Shown here: positions 1 through 11,735 of the stretch, in pieces
How positions within the stretch are numbered: position 1 is the stretch's first letter
How the letters are laid out: every line of letters starts with the position of its first letter
Source: Parelaphostrongylus tenuis
Taxonomy: Eukaryota > Nematoda > Chromadorea > Rhabditida > Metastrongylidae
DNA length: 64,000 nucleotides
NCBI GenBank assembly: GCA_019055375.1
Contig: JAHQIW010000072.1
Span: forward strand, 62,001-126,000
Direction: 5' to 3'
The notes under the pieces: model-generated
Seen by the model: only the letters and a program-made list of their open reading frames with translations
Databases searched by the model: none
What the model was told of the DNA's origin: nothing
Program-made: the position numbers and the translations under genes

Positions 1-500
1 TTGTAGGCTCGAAATGTGATCCTCTTTTCGCTCTTAGAGCGTTCTATGGTACCTTTCAAGAAAATCAATTACCTTATCAAAATTTTTGAGATTTGGGCTA
101 CTAAAGAACTTTGGAGAAGAGCCATATCAAAGCTCCAGTCTAACAAATAAAGCAAAGTGAGTGTGGAATATAATTTTATTTTTGCTGCTAAAACGTAACA
201 AATGTCCTTTTTCCAAAATCAAAACGTATGGTTGAATTGCGGAGATTTAGGCTTTCGAATGAATACCGACTGTCTGAGAGAAAATTTTTATCCATCGAGA
301 AAGGCTGTAATAATCGTGTGTCATATATGGCACACGCCGCTATAACGCACTGTGAAAGTGAAAATGTAATTACGTTTCAAAGATGAAACTTTCTTTGCAC
401 AAAGGCGTTATATATGCTCAAGGACTATACAAACTTGTAAAGGAAATCATGTTCTATCAGAGTGTTACAAGGAACCTAAAATCTCTTTCGGACAAAGAAC
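1..500. repeat. Degenerate dispersed monomer repeat
   Basis: This stretch holds at least two diverged copies of a monomer seen in many places in the window. The recurring landmark is a phrase like GAGATTTGGGCTACTAAAG (near 92) and GAGATTTAGGCTTTCGAATG (near 243), about 150 nt apart. Each is followed by a short A-rich tract and preceded by a phrase ending in TTTTATTTTTGCTG or similar. The same landmark recurs at 10500-11340, 29925-30060, 56830-57100 and inside the inverted-repeat elements at 35.5, 48 and 50 kb. No coding potential is apparent. Confidence 0.45.
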
Positions 501-540
501 AAAATCATTGTTGAAGAACGAAAATCGCGCGCCACTGGCA

Positions 541-1289
541 ATGTCGATTATGTTGCCGTCCGCAAAGGGTTATATGAAGTCATGCCATTTTATCAAAATC
601 AAGTCTACAATGCATATTTTCAAGCTAACGCTATACATTATACTTTTGGTGTCTTGAATTTTACTATATAAGATCATGAGCTCAAAGGATTCCAATTTTT
701 TATATGGATATTCCAAATTTTATGATATGAGAAAACTCGACAGACCTTCTGATATCCGATGATGGTGGGTGGTTGGTAAGCCTGGCAGCACGTAGTAATA
801 AGGATCGGCAAACAGCAGAAAGCGTTGCTCATTGACACCATCGAAAGTAGTAGAAGGAACTTCATTTTCTAAGAAGTTTGAAGCTGAAATGTGTTCTACT
901 ACAAGGAAGGAACAAAAGAGGCTGTGTTGCAATGTCCACAGCAATTCATGCGGATGGCACTTTTTGGCGTTTTCATCGGTTTCAGAAAAAGCGAGTAAAA
1001 ATTAAGGCAAAAGATTTCGTCTCATCAGTTTTTTTTCTCCATTACGCTATGCATTGCTATATGTTATGATCTCCTCTCTACGTAGATATGTATTTATTGC
1101 TTATTTTTATATGTTCCGTCATTACATTCATTGTGATGATCTGAACACATCTTGAATTCAGTCCTTTTCCTGTAGTGATCCCTCCAGTAGTCTTTTGAAC
1201 ATTTCGCGTGTTCTTGCAAGTACTCTTCGGGAAATTCGTCATCTACATAACGTCGTAGAATGCTGGTCGATTCGAAATTATGTAAGCTG
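541..1289. other. No gene recognised
   Basis: Overlapping short reading frames are present on both strands but show no recognisable domain, splice structure or codon coherence. The phrase GCCGTCCGCAAAGGG near 556 recurs at about 12468, so part of this stretch is dispersed repeat. Confidence 0.5.
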
Positions 1290-1375
1290 GATGAATGATT
1301 GTAATTGTTGTTGTTGATGTTGATGTTGCTGTTTGTTGTTGTTGATGTTGTTGATTGAAATGTTGTTGTTGACTG
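1290..1375. repeat. GTT/GAT trinucleotide microsatellite
   Basis: Interrupted run of GTT and GAT triplets (GTTGTTGTTGATGTTGATG type). It lies in non-coding DNA. Confidence 0.85.
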
Positions 1376-1486
1376 TGATTGTAGGGCATTGTGATAAGTG
1401 GCCGAATCAAGGCATTGCTCCTAGGAAACTAAACCACTATTCACCCCGTTAGCCCACCTCCCTATTTGAAAACTTCATTTTTTATT

Positions 1487-1700
1487 TTATTTGATCCGCT
1501 TCAGAGTTTTTTTTCCATTGCGCAGATCCCAGTACTTCTAGCACTCAAATCGTTTTCCGTCTTCTCCTTTAAGATCGTGGAATACTGGTCGATCAGGTCC
1601 CCTTTCGATTTCAACTTCTATCAGGCCTAGCTGTGATGTTCCTCAGAGCGTTCGTTGTCATCTGCCAGAGATTGTTGGGAAGGTGGGAGATCAGCCTCAC
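1487..1700. repeat. Dispersed copy of the 24.6-25.3 kb tandem repeat unit
   Basis: The order of landmarks (GATCCCAGTACTTCTAGCAC, then a phrase like GGAATACTGGTCGATCAGG, then GCCAGAGATTGTTGGGAAGG) matches each unit of the tandem array at 24570-25270. This is therefore a solitary diverged copy of the same repeat. Function is unknown. Confidence 0.5.
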
Positions 1701-2879
1701 GCTCTCCGCAACGAGCAGCGCAACCACTTGGCCTCGCCCCCGTCCTGTTTAGGAAATTGCTCAAGTTTAGCAGTATTTAGATTTTGTCTATACAATGACT
1801 TCTTTGGTTTTTTGCCTTATGACGTGTTATTTTCAAAGGAATTCAATAGAATAGGTTTTTGTGACATGGTAGAGTTACATCAGGTCACATTGACTTATTA
1901 CGCACGAAATCAAAAGAAAATCTCTACACATGAAAGATCAATAGAAACTGCGAACAACACAGTCCACCCATGTTCTGCTCAGTGTCGATGTTAAAGGGCA
2001 AGCATGGAGGATTTGCGAGCGACAAAATGCAGGTATTTGTGCTTGAAGGCATCGTTTTTATAAGGATGAAATGAAACAAGAAAATGGGCTTCATTAATCT
2101 TGTATGAGTTCCCGCTGGGAGCCGAGGCCTTTATGTGCGGGGGGGTCTCGTTTGCCACCAGAGTGTGACCTCTTCGATGAGCGCCGAAGATCGATTAATT
2201 AACTCATAGGAACAAGAATGATCCAGGATATCTTGCCAGATTATTAGATTATATCGCTATCAGTGCGCTAAAAATCTTTTCAGTAGAGTCGCGCACGTTT
2301 AAGTCTTTGAGTTGTCATGGGCGGTCTTACGAAACGTCAAGTGTTATAGAAATACAATCAATTCGCGCTAATTTTTGGTTTGAGCGTTTTCAAATCTTCT
2401 TTAGTTTGAAGAGACGCTTGTGGACTTAGCAGTTCGCCGTGCTCTGAAATACATACGTGGTTGTTGCCTTGAATGGTCTTCATTCTCATCGATGTCAATG
2501 AACTGATGCCGGATTTGTGTGAGAGAATAACGACGTTGGCTTGATGTACAAGTGCACCACCGTAGATCATAGCATTGTGCAGATTTCCACTCAAAATCTC
2601 TATTATTCATAATGAAGTCAAAGGCGCTGTGCCACTTTAGAGATAGGATGAAACAAAGGCAGTAACCTCTGTCTCTTATCTCTTGCTCAAAAACTTCAAA
2701 AAATCATTAGGCCTCCAATTAGATTTCCAAACTTTATCCAAAAAACCAAAAACTTTCCTACAAAAACAAGTATTTCTTTTACCCATTTGGTGCAAAATTT
2801 TTTTTGCGCATTGTTTAGTATGTTTTAGCACATACTTGTCCAACAGTGGAGCCGTCACTGGAAGTCATTCGCAACTTAC
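1701..2879. other. No gene recognised
   Basis: Contains a GC-richer patch at about 2110-2190 and several short open frames on both strands. None has a recognisable domain or convincing splice sites. Confidence 0.45.
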
Positions 2880-3402
2880 TGTTTTACGAGTTTCAATGGT
2901 TGTCACCGGTCAGCAGGGAACACTAACACCGAGATCAAATCGATCTGCGCTAAAAGCAATGTTGATCATTTTCTGGGATCGAGGTGGGTCGATTCATTGA
3001 GACTTGTTGCAAGCCGCTCAGGACCATCAATGCTTAGCGATATTGTCAGCAACTGGACCGTTGCTATCAGGCAATTCCACGTCATCACCATCGCCAAGTC
3101 ATTTCTTCAAGACAGTGCAAAGCCACACGTTGCCAAGAAAACAAGGGAGAAGTTGACCGATTTGGGCTGGGAGCATTTGGATCACCCGCCCTATATGCCA
3201 GATCTGCCTCCGCCCGATTTCCATCTCTTCAGATCATTAGAGCACTGGTTGGACAAGAAGAAGTTTCGAGACATCAATCATTTGGTCGAGAATTGACTCG
3301 TTGGTTTGCAGGAAGAGTTATGAGTTCTATGAGCGCGGAGTTGATTTGTTGCCGGAGCGTTGGCAGAACTGTATCCAGGCAGACGGAGAACGCCTCTATT
3401 AA
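2880..3402 (+). pseudogene. mariner transposase relic (C-terminal catalytic half)
   Basis: Decayed DD34D (mariner) transposase of the Tc1/mariner superfamily, an enzyme that cuts and reinserts its own element at TA sites. The first part (about 2896-3000) reads MVVTGQQGTLTPRSN and then FWDRGGSIH, equivalent to the family's linker before its IWWDxxGVxHYELL block. A frameshift near 2990-3000 moves the reading to another frame. It then reads QDSAKPHVAKKTREKLTDLG and the block PPPDFHLFRSLEHWL, which hold the second and third catalytic aspartates with mariner spacing. After an internal stop at 3294-3296, the C-terminal phrase LPERWQNCIQ is followed by a TAA at 3400-3402. The N-terminal DNA-binding half is missing and no clear terminal repeats are seen, so this is a dead fragment. 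Confidence 0.88.
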
Positions 3403-5106
3403 TGTTATTTGATACTTTCGATTACTTCAAGAAATAAATTTTTGAATTTCTGGATGAAGATCGGAAACTTAGTTGGAGATGTTGCTGGTTAATTAAGAAG
3501 AGCGCAACATAATGCCATAAAGTTAATTATCCATACAAGAAAGCGAATAGACTGCTTTGTTCCAAGTTTTTAGATCGGTTTCAAAAAAAAATTGATTCGC
3601 TCGACGTTGATCACTTCCTAAGTGATATGCCATGTATCATCCTTCTCCATGCATAACTGAGTTAATCAGGACATGTATTCAGCGTGTACAATGACAAGCT
3701 CTGGCGCTCTATTTGCACCAAGCCGGCGTTGTTATCCTTCTCGAAAAGTCTTGTTCCAATTTTCTAACCTGGAGAGATGGAAGCCACTGTGAACGTGGAG
3801 CGAGACGCGGAATGAAATAGTGAGGAAATGTTGGTCTCTGTCCTAAAACGCTCAACTAAATTCGTCCTAAAAAACGACCACACTGCCAAATGGTGGCGAA
3901 AGTCAGCGCGCACAACTTGTGCTCTTCTCACACACAAAAAAGGAAGCTTGTACGAAACGTGTTTCGCACACCCGTCAATTTGTGCACGTAAAGAGAATAA
4001 ATCCATCACCTTGGGATGGTAAGTGGTCACTTCCAATGACTACGGAACTGTAGCTCCTTGAGATAGATTCATAAATAGAACAACGCTCTTAAGCGATAAT
4101 TCTAATAAATTTGAGGTCACGTCTAATCTGCTGTTCTTTTCCATCGAAATAATTGTAGCTATAAGACGCTGCCTCAAAAGGGCAGGCCTGAAAAGATTAG
4201 TAGGAGTGGTCGGAATACCATTTATTACCCTGAGGCACCAACTAATTAGTAGCCACTTGTATGACCGCCTTGCGCAATGCAACACTTCATGATATGCCCC
4301 AAGAGTCGGAACGGTGACGGCATGAGTTCGGTCTCTTTCAGTAAATCTTCTGTTGTAGAGCTTGTGGAGAAAAACACATTGACGAAGCGGGTTGATCACT
4401 CCTCGTCCGTATAACCATTTTAGTACCAGCCTTTGATATCAAGCGACGCTGCGCTGGGTTCTTCGTGGAACTCGACGCAATTGCTCTACGGATGGAGCGC
4501 GTAATCATCACTATGACATAGGTTCTTGATAAAACTTTGTGGTCACTAGAGGATCTATGATCAGTAAATGCTGAACATGATAGGAGAGACTTCAACAGGG
4601 CTGCTTCTGATTGAAATATGACCAAAAGTACTACAGAGTACACCTATTTGTACCATTCTTCGGGTATTAGTGCTTGAGTCGGAACAACGGGATCCTAATC
4701 CAGAAAACAATACGTAGTCACTTATTATGACAACTAAGAAGTTTTCCAGAAACCAATTCAGAGATCTCCATTTCTCAAGCTATCGAATAATTTTCAGTTT
4801 CATGAATGCTTAATTCGGTGAGAAAAAGAAAACACGAGCAAATTCCACAGAGTAAGACTGTATCCCATTCTATTTGTAATGAAAAGTGAAGATTCTTATC
4901 AGAACAGGGCGTTTTTCTTTTTCAAGCAAATAGTTTCAACAAAAATTGCAAAGCTATGAATGATCATAACACTGCGAAAGGGTAAAAATACTAGAAATTT
5001 CGAATATTAGTTATCACAATGGTTGTCAACTTAACTGGGTTTATAAAGCGAAATCGCATACCCAGCCAAACTTGTCAAAAGTTGGTGGCTGATAGCTGAC
5101 CTAAAG
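3403..5106. other. No gene recognised
   Basis: Open frames of 90-119 codons occur on the minus strand (3764-4036, 4040-4399, 4338-4643). They overlap in different frames and match nothing I recognise. They may be a frameshifted relic of one old coding region. A phrase like ATAACACTGCGAAAGGG near 4965 is a dispersed repeat shared with about 12495 and 14595. Confidence 0.35.
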
Positions 5107-5240
5107 ATGTTGAAGAATGAGTTGTGGCGCAAACGTGCCTCGGTGGTGTAGTGGTAGGGCACGCGTCCTCGGATAGGATGAAAAGCGGGTTCGATTCCAG
5201 TCTGAAGCCATGTTTTTGCTCACCACTCAATTCTCTTAGG
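5107..5240 (+). repeat. tRNA-like short repeat with terminal inverted repeats (family A)
   Basis: The core reads like a tRNA gene. An A-box-like GGTGTAGTGGTAGGGCAC is followed by a B-box-like GCGGGTTCGATTCCA, and the outer bases GCCTCGG / CTGAAGC can pair like an acceptor stem. The anticodon region does not fold properly, so this is a tRNA-derived repeat and not a gene. The right end carries GCTCACCACTCAATTCTC (5218-5235). A decayed inverted copy, GAATGAGTTGTGGCGC, lies on the left. Other copies: 9719-9830, 14483-14580, 17123-17195 (-), 25473-25553 (-), 26575-26640, 27847-27925, 30820-30890 (-). Confidence 0.7.
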
Positions 5241-5684
5241 TTTACAAAATTGGTTTTAAAAGAGAAATTTCAGTGTTTCCTGTTCTGTATTTCCATAAAA
5301 TGACCCCGAAATCAAAATTTTTATTCAACAGATACCAATGAATCTGCGGCAAAAATCAAAGAATCGATGGCTAACTACTTTGAATGCAAAACATAGTCTT
5401 CTTTCATTTGAACGCCTACGAAGGCCTCTACAGAAGAGAAAATTGTCATCAAAATCCACATTTTTCGACCTACTGAGAGGCCATGAAAGCATAAATAAAC
5501 TAAATAAATGAAATTGCTATCTAACAGTTGCGAATATGTTTCTTTCGCACAATTGGTTCTCTCATTTGAACACATGAAATTTTCAAAGAAAGCTTCCAAA
5601 GCCTTCAGCAATGTTCTATCCTTAGTAATGACAATGTTCCTTCAAAGCCTAAACTTTCCAAATAAATTCTTAGATTTCCATCAC

Positions 5685-5990
5685 GAAGTGGGCGATGGCA
5701 GAGTGGCTAGTAATGTTCATCGGCGTGAGGCTGATACACACCTCTACACTCTCCGGCACTTATTTAACAGACGCCTTGAGAAACGCTCCAGCCTGACTAT
5801 CTTAGAAATCGCAAGAAGATCCTCCCGACCAGTGCTCTAAGGTGCTCAAAAAGAATACGAGATCCTCAAGCAGCAGACGAAAAGGTGCGTGAAATATTTG
5901 GAGACCTTTTTGAATGGTGAATGCGACAATATGAATTGACCGCTAAAAGTACTGGAATGTGCACAAGCAATGTGACAGCGAGCCGTGAAA
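5685..5990 (+). pseudogene. Unrecognised decayed coding sequence
   Basis: One frame stays protein-like for about 100 codons despite three in-frame stops. It reads through TLRHLFNRRLEKRSSL and LEIARRSSRPVL, a TAA at 5838-5840, then QKEYEILKQQTKRC and KYLETFLNGEC, another stop, then LKVLECAQAM and a third stop. The charged, helix-prone composition on both sides of the stops suggests a gene or transposon fragment that lost function. I do not recognise the family. Confidence 0.3.
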
Positions 5991-6034
5991 AAGAAATTTT
6001 TTCATTACGGCTTGCTCCATTGTATTAGGTTGGA

Positions 6035-6668
6035 AACTAAATTCTGTCGTACTTTTTTGTTATTTTTATTTATGCCGGGTTTCATGCCATTCGAAAGCTC
6101 ATGATCTCGACATTCTAAATGCACAAGCTATTTTATTTTCATGCAATTGTATGATTTCTTTTTACCTTAGAATGAATACAGGTGCTTTATCACATCATCG
6201 CCTTTGCCAAAGCGACTTCCTGCTAAGGAATATTTCAACGATCTGAAGAGGTGATAATCACTTGAAGCAGCACTGGGCTATACAGTGGATAAATTTAAAC
6301 GTTCCTACCCTAATTCTTCAACCTTTTGCAATGTCAAACGCGTAATATGTGGACGCGCGTTGTCTTGACGCCGCTTCGATAAAGTTGTTGCAGCTGATTT
6401 TGACATGTAGGTGTCGCCTTCACGAAACTATTTGAACCATCTTAGTGTAATTCGTAGATAACCGCCTTGCGGTTGAGTGTTCTACATAGCTTTGTGTCTC
6501 TTCGCTGGCAGAATGATCCAAGTGGAACGTTTAAGAGACGTTCACGGCCTAAGTTTTGAAATGTCCATTTTGAAGTAAAAGAAAATTTCATACAGTTACA
6601 AAAAAACAGAATGGTGTCATTGGCGCGCAACCAAAATCAAACATCAAACACAGTATTTAGTTGGTACA
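6035..6668 (-). mobile_element. mariner relic, same family as 45103-46300
   Basis: The left end is TTAGGTTGGAAACTAAATTC, matching the terminal repeat of the mariner at 45103-46300. The right end, near ATTTAGTTGGTAC (6652-6664), is a decayed inverted copy. Reading the minus strand gives RERLLNVPLGSFCQRRDTKL, which aligns with the 45.9-46.1 kb relic (RLLNFPLELFCHSSDTKF). Further on, a frameshifted remnant of the block that normally carries the second and third catalytic residues can be traced to about 6290. It has many stops and frameshifts and cannot encode an active enzyme. Confidence 0.7.
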
Positions 6669-9600
6669 AGACAATCAGCAAGGAGGCGGCACTAATTTTC
6701 TGGAATTGCATTTTGTTTTCCAGCAGTGAACATGAGAAAAGGCCTAAAATATTAAAAAGCCAAAATCAAGGGGCTTTATGTATCATGGTCTGTACAAAAC
6801 GCAGAGTAAAAGATGTGGACGGTAAACGACATTGATGTCCACCCAATCGTGAATGTATTAACTTTACACTGTGGAGGACTATAGCGTCTTGATGGACAAA
6901 ATCTTACTTGCTGTGTCACTTCAATATCTAAAATATGACTCGAGCGAAAAAAATTTATTTCGTCGGCCTCACAGAATCGTCCATCCTGATACAACAAGAG
7001 AAGCTTTCAAGGATCCCCAGAATCTCACAGCTCTTATCTTAATCAGAGTTCAATATGACTAGGATATGCTTGTTCAAAGTTTAAATACTAAATTATACAG
7101 TGCGCGAGGTGGCTGTGAACCAATAAAAAGTCCATAAAGTGGATTCTGTATGAGTCAAGGAGCTCATGAGCATTTTGTTAAGCAAACAGAGCCACTTTTT
7201 ACACACGTAATTGCTATTCTAGTTTCCTTTGACTCAGTAAAAAACCCATCCGATAACCAGCAGAAGAAAAATAAAAAAAGGAACATACAAGGAAGATTTT
7301 TCACCAGATTATAAGAAGAAGGCATTTCAAAGCTTTCAAAACAGTATAAATGAACGCGTGAAGGTTTTACTGCGGCTTACTGCTGCGATGTACGGAAAAT
7401 CTCTAAATTATTTCGAAATTTTAATTAACTAATATGTTGCTCTGCAAGAATAAGCGTCCAGCTACTTTCTAACCAGCCCTATTAGAAAAAGCCTGAAACT
7501 GTAGAAAAAATCATCTACATGAATGAACAAATAGCTAGGAAACAAAAATAAGTAGAAGATAAAATGAAAAGCCTCGCGTAAATATCTTGGCTATAGCATA
7601 AGATAGTAATACACTTTAGTAGTTAAGTTACAGAAAGTACAAGAGATAACTTAGCTGCGACAAACTGAAGAGCAGCAGAGAAAGTGAAATGATATGAAGA
7701 TGTATCGGTCAAATATGTTCCCACGTAAGTGGAAATCCATTCATATCGAATTCCAAGTGTTAAAAGATGAGGAATCACGCTCGCTAACATAGGCTAGACA
7801 ACTGGGTGGAGTTGTATTACGCAACCTGTTTATCACGCAATCGTGATAGTGAAAACCGTCTGTGGGCAACATTACGCAGGTATTTTAAATTTTTTTCGGT
7901 ACCCAAAAAGGGTGCAAACTCAAGAGGCCAATCGGCAGAAAGAACTTTCACTGTCGATGGCTCAGCTACAAAAAACCTTCAACTTTTTTGAAAACCAGGT
8001 GAAGCGAGCTGACATTTGAATATTTTGTTCCACTAATAGACATATGCTGGAGTTATGAGCAAGAAACTGTTCTAGCTCATGATACAAATAGCAGTTATAT
8101 ACTAGTAGGGCCAACTCGTCGAGAAACCTTCATATACCCTCTTAACAACAGCTCCTCTCAACTGTGTAGCCTCAAACGATGCCAAGGTCTACCTAAGAGA
8201 GTCCAACTGCGATGCACAGTAGCGAATCCAGCCTGAAACAGAATGGCAAATTTCATAGACTATGTGTGATTTTTCCAAATACCGTCTACTTTGTTCTCTG
8301 ACCCAGTGAAAAACTTGTTTGGTCATTAAAGTGCCAATCGAATCGAAGCGGTCCAAAAGTCATAATGTTTTCCTTCGGGACGGGACCTCCAGGTATCAAA
8401 TGTGGAATTCTCATCTGCCTTAATACACTTTAGATAGTTAATTGGCATATAAAACCCCTTATAGGTGATGTAGGATGCCCATTATCGTTAGCCCTCCTTT
8501 AGAATGCCAACATTCCACTTACGAGGTTTTGACACTCCGACCATGAAAACTTGCCTACTGACTTTCAACGTCTGTTTCTGAGTCATTTGAATATGCTTCC
8601 AATTGATTTCATTCCCTCACAACATTTTGACAAGTGCCACAACGATCCGCTTGTGATATACAGAGCGTTTCTTTTGGAAGAACACCTTATGTGCAATACC
8701 AGAGTATCTTCAACACATGTTAGAACAGCTTGTTCATTAGATCCGTGGTTTGATTTTCTTTCAGTTCAGTAAACATGCTCTTTTATAAGACGCCTTGTTG
8801 GCTCATTCACTTCAGAAAAAAAAAACTCTCCATCTTTTAAGCAGCTGTTATCGAACAATCGATCGACACTTTTTCTTAATTGTAATGCAAGCACTGAAAA
8901 TAGATAGCATTGTTTGTGTAAAAGCCTGTTGATGTAAGAATTTTTCTCGTCTTAATACTTTGACGCTTTCTACATCTACATCTATCCCAACACTTTGGAA
9001 CACGAATTTAGTGGTGCAAGCTCGTTTTATATTACTGTTAGACTAACTTCAAACCTTTCGAATTCCTTCTAATTATGATAGAAATCGCTCATGCATCACT
9101 AAACCTTAACAGTCGTTCGTTTCGCCGCTTATATTTTTTGGTAAAATCGGCTCTCTCAACTCTTTTACAACAATGTGCACATTATTTTATTCATATTCAG
9201 CCAAATATCTTTTGAATACACTGGAAAATCAAGTCCTTTTTCTGGCTGGTTTTTTGTTTTTGCTTTCTTTTCTTGAAACCAACCAACAAAATGATTGTGT
9301 GCAAATACCAGATCACCTCTTTTTGGGATCCCACGAAAAGTGTAGGCTGAAGCGGGTACGCATATATGTCTGGCGTTCCAATCAACGGTTAAGAGTAAGG
9401 TTAAGGGACCTTAAAGGCATCACGGTTATGGTACGATGCCTTTTCTCGATATTCTCGTGACGAAGTTACAAATAGTAGCTCGACATGCGCTCTTATAGTC
9501 TCTTTATTCGTTTTCGAAGGTCCTCGTTAACGGTGTTGTGGTGCTTTGTATTACATTGTGTTAATGTACAGTGCTGTGCTCTGTATTGTACTGCATTACT

Positions 9601-9718
9601 ACTGCTCAATGAACACTACTGCCACCACCTCGCAACAGCTTATCACGGCAAAACTACTGATTTATAAGTCTCTGACAGATGGATGGCTATAGAAGATTTT
9701 ACGGAAATACATCACTGA
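6669..9718. other. No gene recognised
   Basis: About 3 kb of AT-rich sequence with only short, unrecognisable open frames (the longest, at 9173-9460, is 95 codons, hydrophobic and low in complexity). I see no splice-supported exon chain, RNA gene or intact transposon. Confidence 0.45.
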
Positions 9719-9830
9719 AGAGCCTCTGTGGTGTAGTGGTAGTAGCATGCATCCCCGGTATGGCTGAAACGCGGGTCGATTTCCGCCTGAGGTCGTGTTT
9801 TTCTTTTGCTCACCACTCAATCTGCTTAGG
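9719..9830 (+). repeat. tRNA-like short repeat (family A)
   Basis: Begins GCCTCTGTGGTGTAGTGG and ends with the family A right terminus GCTCACCACTCAATCTGC. It includes a B-box-like GCGGGTCGATTTCCGC, and the terminal bases CTGAGG can pair with the 5' GCCTCTG. It does not fold as a usable tRNA. No clear left inverted repeat is preserved. Confidence 0.65.
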
Positions 9831-10499
9831 GATATCCTTTGCGGACGATGAGGGTCAATATGACCCTCACCTGGCCGCACCGCTCGGACGAGCTAGGAGA
9901 AGTGGTGCGTGCTCCAAAAAAATTCGTATCAATAAAGCTCTAAGAGGAACATTGTGATGAAAAAACGATGAAATTTCACTGACAAGAAAATAGCCATATA
10001 CGTGCGAAAAGTTCATATCCTAGGGGTTGTTGAGTATTTTTCTTACATGTTCTTGATATTTTTGTAGTCAATGAATAACTTGAGAAATTCTGACTCTAAT
10101 ACTATGCTTGTTAAAAAATAATCTCACAGTACGTTCTAATGAAAAATAAAGGATGACATTTTGCAATGGCCATCCAATTTTCTCACTGGAAGCGAATTTT
10201 TCGGGATTAGTTAGTTAGATTTTGATTTTTATATACTTTCATGATAGAAATAACTCAAATAATCATTAAAGAGCTTTTATAAACGTAATTATAAAGAGAA
10301 TAACGCTCAACTGTCTTGAAAATTCTCACTTTTGGAAACGATTTTTATCACATGTAATCGCATTTTAAGAGTTGCAGTCTTAAGACTTTGATTTATTCTA
10401 GAAAAGAACTATTCCACTAGATTACTAGTGTTCATTCAATAGCTGAAATCAAGTGAATTTGAATGGTGTATTTTGTTTCACAAATGCTTTTTTTTTAGC
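9831..10499. other. No gene recognised
   Basis: AT-rich DNA with no supported coding, RNA or transposon feature. Confidence 0.45.
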
Positions 10500-11340
10500 T
10501 GTAACAGTCGAAATGAAATTTTGTTCACATTTGGAGATTTCTCGCCTGATAAAGTTTCTTCTATGAATAACCAATGAACATTCGATAGTGCAAATCTCAG
10601 CGATTTCGAAAACGTAGTCTATTTTTAGAGAGGACTCCTTAGTGAGCTGTGGGAGTCAAAAGAAGATTGGGTTTCGCACTCCAAAGGGTGGAATTCGCGA
10701 AATTGGTCTTGAGTCACCGTGCCTTTAGCAACACATGAATAACTGCGAAACGTTATCTTTTTCTGGCTGCTGTAGTACAATAAAGAGTTCTTTCCAGAAA
10801 CAAGGTTATGAAATCGTTGAGATTTGAGCTATCGAAGAATTATAAAAAGTCCAGCGGAAAAGCTTACTTCAGTGGGAAATGCTCAAGTGTGAAAGCTATA
10901 TCTCGTTTTTTACTGTAAGAGCGCGTTGAGAGAGCCATCTTAAGAATGAAGTATGCCATCAAAATTTTCAAGATTTAAGCTATCGAATGGTTACCGATAA
11001 GTTTTAAAAAATTCAGGAAACGCGTTTTTCCCAAGAGATGCTCAAAACAAGATGAGGACGTTGAAAATTATCCAAATTTGCGAAATGTAATCTTCTTTTG
11101 ACCGCGCTACAACACTCTGAGAAGTCTTTCATCAAAATCAAGCACACCGTTGAAATTGCAAAAATTTCTTCTATCTGATACGATTATGAATTGCTTATTT
11201 AAAGCTTTATCCAGCAAGAAATGTTTGAATGTGAAATAAAATATAGTTTTTCGACTGTTACAGCGAAGAAAACAGGCTCAAGGTGACTGGAGCATTCGAA
11301 GATTTTCGTTGCGTTGAGAGTGAATGAAGCACTCAAAACC
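10500..11340. repeat. Array of degenerate ~130-190 nt monomers
   Basis: Successive blocks share the order 'TCTTTTT...CTG...ACAATAAAGAGTTCTTTCCAGAAA', then GAGATTTGAGCTATCGAAG (about 10825) or AGATTTAAGCTATCGAATGG (about 10970), then an A-rich stretch and a run like AAAACTTACTTC. Further weaker blocks follow to about 11330. The arrangement is tandem-like but highly diverged, consistent with an old satellite or with the interior of the inverted-repeat elements at 35.5, 48 and 50 kb. Confidence 0.5.
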
Positions 11341-11378
11341 CATCCGTTCCTCAAGAACATCGTTTTCGTTAGATTTAG

Positions 11379-11640
11379 TTAAATACCAACCTTTTCGCGC
11401 GCGCTGTCGAAATCGGTCAGCATTCGTTCCTTTTGGCTAATGCTTGATGTTATGAGGACGATATCATCAGAAAAGCGAAGATGGTTTGATTGCCGACCGT
11501 CAACTTTCAACCCCATATCGTCCCATTCTAATGTTCGCATGACGTTTTGGAGGGTGGCAGTGAACAATTTTGTCGAAATTGTATCGCCTTGTCGAACCCC
11601 TCTTCTTACGTCAATGGTGATATCGGTCAGAAATACCCAA
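11379..11640 (-). pseudogene. RTE-type LINE reverse transcriptase fragment
   Basis: The minus strand encodes part of the reverse transcriptase of an RTE-clade non-LTR retrotransposon, the enzyme that copies the element's RNA at a nicked target. Visible motifs are VRRGVRQGDTISTKLFTATL, then LEWDDMGLKVDGRQSNHL, then RFSDDIVLI, which is the catalytic Y/F-x-DD box with a serine where alanine is usual. The frame is open, but only about 85 residues of a protein normally near 1000 remain. At its 5' side (about 11640) the sequence changes abruptly into a tRNA-like repeat, so the longer open frame reading through to 11750 is chimeric. Confidence 0.9.
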
Positions 11641-11644
11641 TAAT

Positions 11645-11735
11645 TCAAAGCGCTGTGCAGAAACGTTTGTGTCAGCCGAGATTCGAACCCAGGTCTCACT
11701 CTTTCCGGGAGCATATGATAATCGTTACACCACCT
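11645..11735 (-). repeat. tRNA-like repeat (family C)
   Basis: Read on the minus strand, an A-box-like GTAGGTGGTGTAACGATTA is followed by GCTCCCGGAAAGAGTGAG and a B-box-like GGGTTCGAATCTCGG. The phrase CTCCCGGATAGAGTGAG recurs twice, in opposite orientations, at 51905-52040. Spacing between the boxes is tRNA-like, but the anticodon arm is not convincing. It abuts the RTE fragment. Confidence 0.6.

Noticed and set aside
5107..5240. Possible real tRNA gene
   Set aside because: Both promoter boxes are present, but the anticodon arm does not fold and inverted repeats flank it. The same holds for the other family A, B and C sites.
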